Shown here piece after piece: positions 51,578 through 60,147 of a DNA stretch of 64,000 nt. The notes beneath the pieces are model-generated. The model was not told where the DNA came from. It saw only the letters and a program-made list of their open reading frames with translations, and searched no databases. Position 1 is the stretch's first letter, and each line of letters opens with the position of its first letter. Origin of the DNA: Agarilytica sp045430285 (GTDB taxonomy: Bacteria; Pseudomonadota; Gammaproteobacteria; Pseudomonadales; Cellvibrionaceae); contig JAILXV010000002.1 of the NCBI GenBank assembly GCA_045430285.1, forward strand, positions 620,001 to 684,000, written 5' to 3'. Position numbers and translations under genes: made by a program.

Positions 51578-52438
51578 ATGCCCAGTGCTGCTGTAACCGC
51601 AATTAGTGAAAAACTCGAACAACGTATTGCCAATCAAGAACTTGACGTTCCTCTATTACCCGAAGTTGCCGGTAAAGTCGTACGCTTGACACAAGACCCT
51701 GAATCAGAGGCCTCAGATCTGGCCGCACTAATCCAAAGCGATCAAACACTGGCGGGGCACGTGATGCGCGTTGCTAACTCCGCAGCCTATAGCCCAAACA
51801 GCTCCATGGTATCACTCCAACAGGCAATTACGCGCCTAGGAATGAAGCTCATCGCTGAAATAGCGCTTTCGGCCTCCATCAACACCCGCTTATTCAACAC
51901 CCCCGGCTTTGAGCAGCATATCGCCTATGAGATTAAGTATTCACTCGCGACAGGCCTTTGGGCCAAAGAAGTCGCCCGTGCCTGCCGGAAAAATGTGGAA
52001 GCGGGCTTTCTCGCTGGCTTACTCCACGACATAGGCCGCCCTGTTGCCATTCAAAGCTCATTAGAAATCGCCGAAATAATCAAGGTGAAGCCCAGTAAAG
52101 AAGAGATCCTTCAGATAGAACAACAATTCCAACAAAAGATTGGACTGCGCGTTGTCGAGAAATGGGAAATGCCAAAATCAGTGTGTGAAAGCGTCAAGTA
52201 TTTTCACAATTACAGCGAACCTCACGACGTCCAAATGCAGACCATGATCGTTGTCGGCGGAGCAAAAATTGCCAGCCACTACATGTGTGAAGAAGGCAAT
52301 AAAAGCGAGTGTATGACGATTGAAGAGCTTAAAGCGCAAGAGGTGTTTGCCGATCTTAATTTATACCAAGATCAAATAGATGCTGTGCTAGAAAAAGAAG
52401 AAAGCATAAACAGTACAGTGGAGGCGATGTCCGCGTGA
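51578..52438 (+). CDS. HDOD-domain signalling protein
   Basis: A 286-residue protein with an HDOD domain over residues ~20-220: LPEVAGKVVRLTQDPESEASDLAALIQSD, HVMRVANSAAY, LQQAITRLGMK and FLAGLLHDIGRPVA. HDOD proteins are helical HD-related scaffolds that lack phosphodiesterase activity and act in motility, DNA uptake or signalling. The HD pair in LLHDIG is kept here. Its stop overlaps the sthA GTG start by 4 bp (GTGA), so the two are translationally coupled, an unusual pairing. Confidence 0.9.
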   Translation: MPSAAVTAISEKLEQRIANQELDVPLLPEVAGKVVRLTQDPESEASDLAALIQSDQTLAGHVMRVANSAAYSPNSSMVSLQQAITRLGMKLIAEIALSASINTRLFNTPGFEQHIAYEIKYSLATGLWAKEVARACRKNVEAGFLAGLLHDIGRPVAIQSSLEIAEIIKVKPSKEEILQIEQQFQQKIGLRVVEKWEMPKSVCESVKYFHNYSEPHDVQMQTMIVVGGAKIASHYMCEEGNKSECMTIEELKAQEVFADLNLYQDQIDAVLEKEESINSTVEAMSA

Positions 52439-53841
52439 CAGTAACTCACTATGACATGATTGTGATCGGCAGCGGCCCTGCTGGTCAAAAAGCGGCGATA
52501 CAAGCTACCAAAGCCGGAAAAACCGTCGCGCTGATTGAAAAAGATCGTGATCTCGGCGGCTCCTGTGTTCACAGAGGTACGATTCCATCAAAAACTCTCC
52601 GTGAAAATGCATTGCGCGTGAAGAACATGCGTATGAATGCGGCGATCGCGAATTTTGAACTCGCTGAGGACTTAGAACTCGCCACCTTAATTAATCGCCT
52701 GGGCGAGGTGCTTGCCGCTCACGATAAATATATGCGCAAGCAAATGGATAGAAACAAAATTAATCTCATCCATGGCCGCGGAAAATTTTTGTCGAAAACC
52801 GAATTAGAAATTACCAAAGTACGTGGCCCAAAAGAAATACTCACAACAGACCACTTCGTTATCGCAACAGGCTCATACCCCCGTGCCCCCGATAACATTC
52901 CCGTAGACCACGAACATATTTTTGATAGCGACTCCATATTGTCCATGATGTACCTGCCCAAAAGCTTAACGGTTTTAGGCGGTGGCGTAATCGCAAGCGA
53001 ATATGCATCCATATTCCAAGCCCTCGGCGTTAAGGTCACCATGATCGACAAATACCCTCAGCCTCTTGGTTTTCTCGATACGGACCTGACGGAAAAATTT
53101 ATCAACGCCTTTGAAAACATGGGTGGGACGTGGATCGGAAATGCGACCGTGCAACACGCTTACTGGAACGGCTTCGATTCCGTCGTGGTCGTATGTGAAG
53201 ATGGTAACGAGTATAAAGGTGACAAACTTTTATGTGCGGCAGGCAGGCTAGCAAGCGTCTCTGATTTAGATATTGATAAAGCTGGTCTATCACTCAACGA
53301 ACGCGGGCTTATTAGTGTAAACCAAGACTTACAAACCGAAGTCAGTACCATATACGCGGCAGGTGATGTGATAGGCCCCCCCTCCCTTGCATCGGCCTCG
53401 ATGGAACAAGGACGCAGAGCCAGCTGCAACATTTATGACTTGCCACTAGGGGAGATGCAAAACCTGATTCCCTCCGGTATTTATTCTATTCCTGAGCTTT
53501 CGTCCGTTGGCTTAAGTGAAAAACAGGCACGAGATACTTTCGGAGAAGTTATTGTCGGCGTCTCACAATTTGAGGAAATTGCACGCGGCCAAATCTCGGG
53601 CATACAAGATGGCATGCTTAAAATTGTCTGCGATGCAGAAGGTATGAAAATACTCGGCGTGATGATTGTAGGAGAAGGCGCAACAGAGCTTATTCACATT
53701 GGACAAATGGCCCTTATCTCCAACGCAAACGTGGATATTTTTGTCGAAAATATTTTTAACTTCCCCACGCTAGCCGAAGCTTACCGTGTCGCAGCTTTAG
53801 ATATCATTGGTCAACGCAGCACCAAAACAAACACGTTCTAA
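52435..53841 (+). CDS. sthA: Soluble pyridine nucleotide transhydrogenase
   Basis: A 468-residue flavoprotein disulfide-reductase family member that transfers hydride between NADPH and NAD. FAD site IVIGSGPAGQKAAIQATKAG, active-site region GGSCVHRGTIPSKTLRE, NAD(P) site VLGGGVIASEYASIF, second FAD site IYAAGDVIG, and FNFPTLAEAYRVAALD at the end. The second Cys of the disulfide pair found in dihydrolipoamide dehydrogenases is Thr (C-x4-T), as in SthA, which supports this name over Lpd. It starts with GTG overlapping the HDOD stop. It balances NADPH in the cytosol. Confidence 0.95.
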   Translation: MTVTHYDMIVIGSGPAGQKAAIQATKAGKTVALIEKDRDLGGSCVHRGTIPSKTLRENALRVKNMRMNAAIANFELAEDLELATLINRLGEVLAAHDKYMRKQMDRNKINLIHGRGKFLSKTELEITKVRGPKEILTTDHFVIATGSYPRAPDNIPVDHEHIFDSDSILSMMYLPKSLTVLGGGVIASEYASIFQALGVKVTMIDKYPQPLGFLDTDLTEKFINAFENMGGTWIGNATVQHAYWNGFDSVVVVCEDGNEYKGDKLLCAAGRLASVSDLDIDKAGLSLNERGLISVNQDLQTEVSTIYAAGDVIGPPSLASASMEQGRRASCNIYDLPLGEMQNLIPSGIYSIPELSSVGLSEKQARDTFGEVIVGVSQFEEIARGQISGIQDGMLKIVCDAEGMKILGVMIVGEGATELIHIGQMALISNANVDIFVENIFNFPTLAEAYRVAALDIIGQRSTKTNTF

Positions 53842-53895
53842 GTATTTAATGCGGGTGTTTTATTACCCGCACTCAGACAACCAGCAGCACAATAA

Positions 53896-55038
53896 CTACT
53901 CCGGCGCAGAATCCTTTTCCGCAGCTCCATCAGAGTCCTTTTTTTTACTCTTGGTTTCCTCAGCTGAAGATTCTTTAGTTAGTTTAAACGTCGAACTAAT
54001 TTCCTCATCATTATGGAAAATATCTTTTCCAGACCCAAGAATCACGCCAATCCATCGCGTATCTTCAAAGCTTTCCGTAGCGATTTTTACCGTCATCGTG
54101 AGAGGGATAGATAACAGCATACCAATGGGACCAAGCACCCAGCCCCAAAACACCAATGATAAAAACACCACTAAAGTAGAGAGATTTAACCCTTTGCCCA
54201 TTATCCGTGGCTCTAATACATTACCTACCCCAAAGTTCACAACGAGAAAACCTAAGCCCGTTAACAGCGCTTCACCAACACCGAGTTGAACAACAGCCAG
54301 CAATACCGCGGGCACTGCCGCAATAATGGAACCTAAGGTCGGTACGAAGTTAAGCAAAAACGCCAACATTCCCCACAAAACAAAATAGTCGACGCCGAGT
54401 ATCCACAACCACAACATGATAAGCAGGCCCGTTAATAAGCTCATCATCGTTTTAATTGCGACATACTGATTCACACCGTTCGAAAACATATCAATTGCTG
54501 TCAATGTTTTCTCGGTATTCCCCAATACTTTTAACTTCTGAGTAAACCCAACCTCTTCCGCAAGAATGAAGATCACCGTCAATAGAATCAAAAAAGCGTT
54601 GGTCATCATATTGCCCAGCTGAGCAAGCGTATTGCCCGCCATAGAAAGTGCTGCCGACGGATTAAAACTCTCCCGTAATTGCGCCACATTAATAGAAAGA
54701 CCAAGAGATTCTAAATAAGTGAATAGCTGCCCCGTCAATTCCGTTAAACGAATTTGATATTCAGGCAAGTCACCACGAAATGCGTTGATAGAAGAGCCCA
54801 CAATTGCACCGATAAGCACACTGCAAATGACAATTACCGCAATCACAACCAGCATAGCCAGCCCATTAGGGAGTCCTTTCTTTTTCAGCCATATGAGCGG
54901 TGGTGTGCAGATAACCGCAATAAAAAGGGATAATAAAAAAGGAACGAGCAAGGATTCCGCGGCGCGCATACCGGCAACAACAATAATGAAACACGCCATA
55001 ACGAAAAGGAATCGTGCAATAGGGGATGTCAGTTGCAT
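53896..55038 (-). CDS. AI-2E-family (PerM-like) permease
   Basis: A 380-residue membrane protein with about eight hydrophobic segments, recognised by LVPFLLSLFIAVICTPPLIWL, the soluble loop after the third helix, and the C-terminal FLLNFVPTLGSIIAAVPAVLLAVV and PLTMTVKIATE motifs. Family members export small signals or act as Na/H antiporters; the substrate is unknown here. The C-terminus is a charged tail (EETKSKKKDSDGAAEKDSAPE) with likely cytosolic disorder. It starts 34 bp before the stop of an upstream acyltransferase gene's region on the same strand and may share its transcript. Confidence 0.88.
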   Translation of the reverse strand: MQLTSPIARFLFVMACFIIVVAGMRAAESLLVPFLLSLFIAVICTPPLIWLKKKGLPNGLAMLVVIAVIVICSVLIGAIVGSSINAFRGDLPEYQIRLTELTGQLFTYLESLGLSINVAQLRESFNPSAALSMAGNTLAQLGNMMTNAFLILLTVIFILAEEVGFTQKLKVLGNTEKTLTAIDMFSNGVNQYVAIKTMMSLLTGLLIMLWLWILGVDYFVLWGMLAFLLNFVPTLGSIIAAVPAVLLAVVQLGVGEALLTGLGFLVVNFGVGNVLEPRIMGKGLNLSTLVVFLSLVFWGWVLGPIGMLLSIPLTMTVKIATESFEDTRWIGVILGSGKDIFHNDEEISSTFKLTKESSAEETKSKKKDSDGAAEKDSAPE

Positions 55039-55072
55039 AAGAAAGCGTCCTGCGCTGTTTAGTCAGCGATAA

Positions 55073-55666
55073 TTATTGTTTTTCGGGGTGAGCGCCCTGG
55101 TAACGCGACGTGAGATAGGCTCGAATTTCTTCAGCATCTTTCACATGATCACCCGTGGTGTGCCACAACTTTTCAAAATATAGAGACTTCTCTGAATAAT
55201 GCCAAGCCACTAAAAAAACGGGAACCTGCGCCTGATGCGCGATACGTAAAAAGCCGGTTTTCCACCGTTCTACTTTTGATCGCGTACCTTCGGGGGTAAT
55301 GGCTAACCATACTTGATCATGGTCCCGATACCAGCTTGCGATTTGATGAACGGTATCTTCGGATGAGCCCCTATCAAGGGGAATCCCGCCCATCGCTATA
55401 AACAAACCTCGGAACGGCCAGATAAACGCTTCCTTTTTCATTAAATAGGAGAACTTTATCCCCATCGCCAAAGACACGCCCATAGCAATCACAAAATCCC
55501 AATTCGAGGTATGGGGCGCACCACATATCACCACTTGCCCACGATTGGGCAGCTCACCTTTTACCTGCCAACCAATAGCGTTTAATAATGTACGGCCGAT
55601 CCAACGAGTAAAACGGTTCCCCGTCGAAGGGACCTGATCCGGAAGTGGTAAAAACGAATTCGTCAT
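55073..55666 (-). CDS. PlsC-type lysophospholipid acyltransferase family protein
   Basis: A 197-residue single-domain acyltransferase with the catalytic HTSNWD (H-x4-D) motif, the acceptor-binding ITPEGTRSK and GGIPLDRG blocks, and VPVFLVAWHY near the end. It belongs to the PlsC superfamily and probably transfers an acyl group to a lysophospholipid or related lipid at the inner membrane. Length is short compared with PlsC (about 240). It is 34 bp upstream of the AI-2E-family gene and ~60 bp downstream of prfC, all on the minus strand. Confidence 0.88.
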   Translation of the reverse strand: MTNSFLPLPDQVPSTGNRFTRWIGRTLLNAIGWQVKGELPNRGQVVICGAPHTSNWDFVIAMGVSLAMGIKFSYLMKKEAFIWPFRGLFIAMGGIPLDRGSSEDTVHQIASWYRDHDQVWLAITPEGTRSKVERWKTGFLRIAHQAQVPVFLVAWHYSEKSLYFEKLWHTTGDHVKDAEEIRAYLTSRYQGAHPEKQ

Positions 55667-55723
55667 CGCTAAAAAACCATACCTACTAATTCAAGCCTAC
55701 AAACCCAACTCAAAGCTGCGGAA

Positions 55724-57298
55724 CTAATGTTCTCGAGTGGAGCGAAATGCAACTTCGGGATATCGTTCCTGAGACAAAGACAAATTCACTCGGGTCGGCG
55801 CCAAATACGTGAGGTGACCACCACCATCAATAGAAAGGTTGTCTGTGCACTTCCGTTTGAACTCCTCGAACTTCTTCTCGTCTTCACAGTCAACCCAGCG
55901 CGCCGTCGCCACACTCACCGGCTCATAAATAGCTTCCACTTTGTATTCATCTTTAAGTCTATACGCAACCACTTCAAACTGCAGTACACCCACAGCACCA
56001 ACAACAATGTCATTATTGTTTATCGGGAAAAATACCTGAGTCGAGCCCTCTTCTGATAATTGCTGTAAACCTTTTTGCAGTTGTTTTGTTTTGAGTGGGT
56101 CTTTTAAGCGAATACGGCGAAACAGTTCAGGGGCAAAATGGGGGATGCCCGTATATTTGAGTACCTCTCCTTCTGAGAACGTATCACCTATCTGTATCGT
56201 GCCGTGATTATGTAAACCAATAATATCTCCAGATACTGCTTCTTCAACGTGACTGCGATCACCAGCCAAAAAGGTCACTGCATCAGCGATTTTCACATCC
56301 TTATCGATACGCACGTGGCGCATCTTCATGCCTTTTGTATATTTACCCGAACACACACGCATAAATGCAATACGATCTCGATGCTTGGGATCCATATTCG
56401 CTTGGATTTTAAAAACGAAACCACTGAATGTTTCCTCCTCAGCAGGCACGTTTCGCACATCCGTATCGCGCCCCAGAGGCGGAGGCGCCCATTCAACAAA
56501 ACCATCCAGCATTTCCCGAACACCAAAGTTCCCTAAAGCTGTGCCGAAAAAGACGGGGGTCAATTGGCCTGCAAGGTACTCCTCTAAATTGAATTCGTGA
56601 GTTGCGCCCCGAACAAGCTCAATCTCCTCACGTACATCATCCGCGTAAGCCCCCATCAGATCACTGAACTCCTGACTGTCCAGGCCCTTGATTTGATGGT
56701 CCTCCGGAATCGTGTGCCCTTGACCCTGCTCATAGAGATGCACGGTATCCGTATAGAGGTTATATACCCCTTTGAACTCCTTCCCCATACCCAAAGGCCA
56801 GTTAATAGGCGCGGCCTTAATCTTGAGCACACTCTCCACTTCGTCCATAACCTCAATAGGGTCTCGGCTATCACGGTCCATTTTATTGATAAACGACAGA
56901 ATAGGCGTATCGCGTAAACGGCACACCTCCATCAATTTGATTGTGCGTGCTTCAACACCCTTTGCCCCGTCAATCACCATCAACACCGAATCGACGGCTG
57001 TCAGAGTGCGATAGGTATCCTCGGAAAAGTCCTCATGCCCAGGAGTATCAAGCAAGTTCACCACTCGCTCTTTATAAGGGAACTGCATCACGGACGAAGT
57101 TACAGAGATACCCCGCTCCTGCTCCATACTCATCCAATCAGACTTAGCGTGAGGCCCTTTTTTACCTTTAACTGAGCCTGCCAGCTGAATAGCATTGCCG
57201 AATAGAAGCAACTTTTCAGTGATGGTGGTTTTACCCGCATCGGGGTGGGAGATGATGGCGAAAGTGCGCCGCTTGTTTGTTTCTTCGGAAAAACTCAT
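55724..57298 (-). CDS. prfC: Peptide chain release factor 3
   Basis: A translational GTPase that removes RF1/RF2 from the ribosome after termination. The ATG at 57298 (MSFSEETNKRRTFAIISHP) is preferred over one at 57313. Motifs: G1 SHPDAGKTT, G2 region GISVTSSVMQF, G3 DTPGHEDFSEDTYRT, G4 NKMDRD. Product 524 aa, the family length. Domains II and III are complete (FVFKIQANMDPKHRDRIAFMRV and VGVLQFEVVAYRLKDEY). It separates the housekeeping region from the biosynthetic cluster. Confidence 0.97.
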   Translation of the reverse strand: MSFSEETNKRRTFAIISHPDAGKTTITEKLLLFGNAIQLAGSVKGKKGPHAKSDWMSMEQERGISVTSSVMQFPYKERVVNLLDTPGHEDFSEDTYRTLTAVDSVLMVIDGAKGVEARTIKLMEVCRLRDTPILSFINKMDRDSRDPIEVMDEVESVLKIKAAPINWPLGMGKEFKGVYNLYTDTVHLYEQGQGHTIPEDHQIKGLDSQEFSDLMGAYADDVREEIELVRGATHEFNLEEYLAGQLTPVFFGTALGNFGVREMLDGFVEWAPPPLGRDTDVRNVPAEEETFSGFVFKIQANMDPKHRDRIAFMRVCSGKYTKGMKMRHVRIDKDVKIADAVTFLAGDRSHVEEAVSGDIIGLHNHGTIQIGDTFSEGEVLKYTGIPHFAPELFRRIRLKDPLKTKQLQKGLQQLSEEGSTQVFFPINNNDIVVGAVGVLQFEVVAYRLKDEYKVEAIYEPVSVATARWVDCEDEKKFEEFKRKCTDNLSIDGGGHLTYLAPTRVNLSLSQERYPEVAFRSTREH

Positions 57299-57419
57299 AC
57301 AGGGGTGTACCAATAATCCAGTAGCTAAATCCCTCCCCTATATAGATATTTAACCAGCAAACAAGGAGGATCACGACAAAGCCGTGCATTTTACACTAAA
57401 TATACACACCTAGATAACT

Positions 57420-57438
57420 AGGGCTCTTCTCGAGCCCT
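57420..57438. other. Hairpin after the FAD monooxygenase gene
   Basis: AGGGCTC-TTCTC-GAGCCCT, a 7-bp stem just past the stop of the last gene of the biosynthetic cluster. It lacks a T-tract, so termination is only possible. Confidence 0.45.
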
Positions 57439-57444
57439 CAATTG

Positions 57445-58791
57445 CTATACAGAACACGGCTCCTCGATTAGCCTGCGGAACTGGTCTGAATCAAGTATCG
57501 ATGGATCGTCCAATAAATGATTTAGTCGCATCAATTGGAGCCGAAGCTTAGGGTTCATAATACTCGCTTGCTCCAGCAAAACGTGCGCCTCAACTTCCTC
57601 GGCTGAAACAAAAGCGCGGTTTCCTTCGGTTCTAGGGTAACGAAAATCCTTTAAGCACGCGTTACGCCATATTTGATCGCACACAGGCGCCGCCTGCTGT
57701 AAAAACCTGTTAGGGATTTCATTTAGCGCCTCATTCGAATCAACCGAGTTCAATACAGTATCTAAGACTTTAGCCTGTAAAACACTTGAACTCATACCCT
57801 GACCATAGCAAGGGTTAACACTGCAAAGGGCGTCCCCCATGGGCATGTACCCTTTCGGCAAATTATCTAGTGCCTCATAACGACGACGCTTACTGCTCTC
57901 GTATCGCATTTTTTGAATGGGCGACACAATCTCAGCCCCCGCCATCGCCTCAGAGAAAAATGGATGAGGGAAACGTTTCAAATATTCAACGAAATCATTT
58001 TCGTTTGTAGGAGGAAAATCACCAAAGCGGGAAGTAACGCTGCATATATGTAAGCCTTCCTCAATAGGCATTAACATACCTGCAATATTATGATCTGGCG
58101 CGGGTCCGCCACACTCAACACCATTCCACTTGCGCGTATTGTCTTCACGTAACCTTACCCTACAACTTGCATACCCCACCAAAACTTTCACTTCATCTAG
58201 CTCTGGCGCAGGTAATCCCAAATCTTTAAACCATCGAAGAGCAAGCGCCCCTCGACCTGAGGCGTCCACAATGATATCCGAAGAAATTTCGTCAGATTTC
58301 GATTCTCGACCTTTTAACTTTACCCCTGTCACTCGGTTTAAATCCGAATCGTAAGATAAACCACTCACACTTGTAGAATCGCGAAACTCCACATTAGGGC
58401 AGTCTTGTCGTACGCGCTGGTATAAAGCGTGCTCAAGTAAAGGCCTTGATTGCGATAATAATGCAATGCCCGATTTCCACTTTGGCGCGACGCCTAAAGC
58501 ACTGCAAGAAACCATCTGCTGGCTCATATCGATTTGCACAGAACCTAGCGCTAACATATCTTCAGAAAACCCAGGAAAAATCTGATTAAGACCTTCTTCC
58601 CCAGCCTTTAAAACGATATGGACATGATGACTCTGAGGCACCATCTTCCGATTTTCCGGAAAAACATCCAGTGCATCCTTATCGACCACAACCACGCTTT
58701 TATAGCGATTCGCCAATAACTTTGCCGACATTAAGCCAGCGACACTTCCGCCAATCACAACCGCTCTGTGTCCCTGCAATACATCACTCAT
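57445..58791 (-). CDS. FAD-dependent monooxygenase, polyketide tailoring
   Basis: A 448-residue class-A flavin monooxygenase. The FAD site is AVVIGGSVAGLMSAKLLA. The second FAD motif is MPMGDALCSVNPCYGQGMSSS, with the G-D pair. DASGRGALALRW corresponds to the DG motif. It lacks the halogenase WxWxIP motif, so hydroxylation or epoxidation is more likely than halogenation; the fold resembles squalene-epoxidase-like tailoring enzymes such as those acting on polyether precursors. It follows a sulfotransferase (38 bp gap) and a trans-AT PKS, and is probably the last gene of that operon. Confidence 0.88.
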   Translation of the reverse strand: MSDVLQGHRAVVIGGSVAGLMSAKLLANRYKSVVVVDKDALDVFPENRKMVPQSHHVHIVLKAGEEGLNQIFPGFSEDMLALGSVQIDMSQQMVSCSALGVAPKWKSGIALLSQSRPLLEHALYQRVRQDCPNVEFRDSTSVSGLSYDSDLNRVTGVKLKGRESKSDEISSDIIVDASGRGALALRWFKDLGLPAPELDEVKVLVGYASCRVRLREDNTRKWNGVECGGPAPDHNIAGMLMPIEEGLHICSVTSRFGDFPPTNENDFVEYLKRFPHPFFSEAMAGAEIVSPIQKMRYESSKRRRYEALDNLPKGYMPMGDALCSVNPCYGQGMSSSVLQAKVLDTVLNSVDSNEALNEIPNRFLQQAAPVCDQIWRNACLKDFRYPRTEGNRAFVSAEEVEAHVLLEQASIMNPKLRLQLMRLNHLLDDPSILDSDQFRRLIEEPCSV

Positions 58792-58829
58792 ATCACTTTA
58801 CCCACACGACATTGGTTTAAAAATAAGCC

Positions 58830-60065
58830 TTACCTAATTGAAGCAATGTAAGAGCCAAATTCTTCGTTAATCTGCGCATCGGTGAGGCCATATTCTTCAC
58901 GAGCATAGGTATGTTCACCGTGTTTGTTTTTTGGATTATTTGCCATAAACTCGTTTATCTTCGCGCGATAAGCTTCAGTAAAGGGGAGTTCCCATTTTTC
59001 ATATACACCTTCAATGGTACCAGATGGATCTTTTATGAAATCTGAAAAATACACATCAACAACTCTATTATCTTGAATGTTTTTTCTGCTTTTCTCAACG
59101 CTATCAATTGCCAACTTACACTCTTTCAAAACATGTTCACCGGTAATTCTACGATCAACATACTTTGAGCACATCCCCTGAAGGGTTTCACCCAAACTAG
59201 CTACTGAGGGCAATACACTATTGGGGTTTCGGTGTAAATTAATATATCGGGGCTGATTAAACACCGACTCAATCGCATCAACATGTAAACTATGGAAGGG
59301 AGCCTTAAATACCCAGCGAGTTTTCTTTTCTTGACTTTGAAGCACTTTAAGTTGACGTAAGTAATACGCATACGCTGCGCTAAGGTCCTGGTTTCGCAGC
59401 CACTCACCATACTTTTCCACACCCAAACTGAATCCAAACAACTGACTCCTGAAAGTGTCTCTAAAAAGCATTACGCACTCTTCCGGCAAATCCCAGCCCA
59501 TTGAATGTTTTTTTAATAAATCTGGAGCCAAAATATGCAAGACCTTATCGGTTACTTGCGCCTTCTTTTTGCGCTGTTCAATATCGACTTTCGGATCGGT
59601 ATCCATTGGTGAAGGCACCGCCGCCTCCCATCGCTTGAGCGTACGATTCTCCTCGTCCAAAGCCAATAAATTATGAAGTAGCGTACTTCCGGTCCGAGGT
59701 AGACCAAGAACCCAAATCGCACCATCAATGCGTTCATCATCTATTTCTGGTGAACGTTTATAAGCCTCCTCCAAATAAAGACGATTTTTAAGCGGCTCTA
59801 CAATCATTCCTTTGGCAAGGAAATAACCAAAGGAATGAAAATGCTTTTCTTCTAATATACTGTCTATCAGCGTATGTAAGCCTTCGTGATAATCACTAGG
59901 ACCAAAATCGGAAAGGCCGGTCGCCTTCGATGCTAATTCATGTAAAGACTCAAAATTAATTTTTTTCTTTGGGCTTTTCCCAAAAACACTGAACAATGGC
60001 GAAAAAGCATTATAAACACTCACATATTTTGACTTATAAGGCTTGTACAAATAACTGTCGCTCAT
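58830..60065 (-). CDS. PAPS-dependent sulfotransferase
   Basis: A 411-residue sulfotransferase-family protein. The PAPS 5'-phosphosulfate loop is LGLPRTGSTLLHNLLA, the 3'-phosphate segment is YINLHRNPNSVLPSVASL, and WVFKAPFHSLHVDAI precedes it. It matches the Sulfotransfer_3 type rather than the short aryl type. It lies 82 bp after the PKS gene stop and 38 bp before the FAD monooxygenase, so it is a probable tailoring or chain-release enzyme. In other clusters PKS-linked sulfotransferases sulfate a beta-hydroxyl to trigger decarboxylation. Which applies here cannot be told. Confidence 0.88.
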   Translation of the reverse strand: MSDSYLYKPYKSKYVSVYNAFSPLFSVFGKSPKKKINFESLHELASKATGLSDFGPSDYHEGLHTLIDSILEEKHFHSFGYFLAKGMIVEPLKNRLYLEEAYKRSPEIDDERIDGAIWVLGLPRTGSTLLHNLLALDEENRTLKRWEAAVPSPMDTDPKVDIEQRKKKAQVTDKVLHILAPDLLKKHSMGWDLPEECVMLFRDTFRSQLFGFSLGVEKYGEWLRNQDLSAAYAYYLRQLKVLQSQEKKTRWVFKAPFHSLHVDAIESVFNQPRYINLHRNPNSVLPSVASLGETLQGMCSKYVDRRITGEHVLKECKLAIDSVEKSRKNIQDNRVVDVYFSDFIKDPSGTIEGVYEKWELPFTEAYRAKINEFMANNPKNKHGEHTYAREEYGLTDAQINEEFGSYIASIR

Positions 60066-60147
60066 GATATCTCCCCGTTACCATCTAGTAATTTATCGTT
60101 ATGTAAACTGATCATTTTCGTTCGACCTTTCACCCCAGCCTATAAGG

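Noticed and set aside
51391..51606. 71-codon plus-strand frame before the HDOD gene
   Set aside because: No recognisable product, overlaps the HDOD start, AT-rich intergenic composition.
57445..58791. Flavin halogenase
   Set aside because: The WxWxIP and Lys motifs of FAD-dependent halogenases were not seen, so monooxygenase is preferred.
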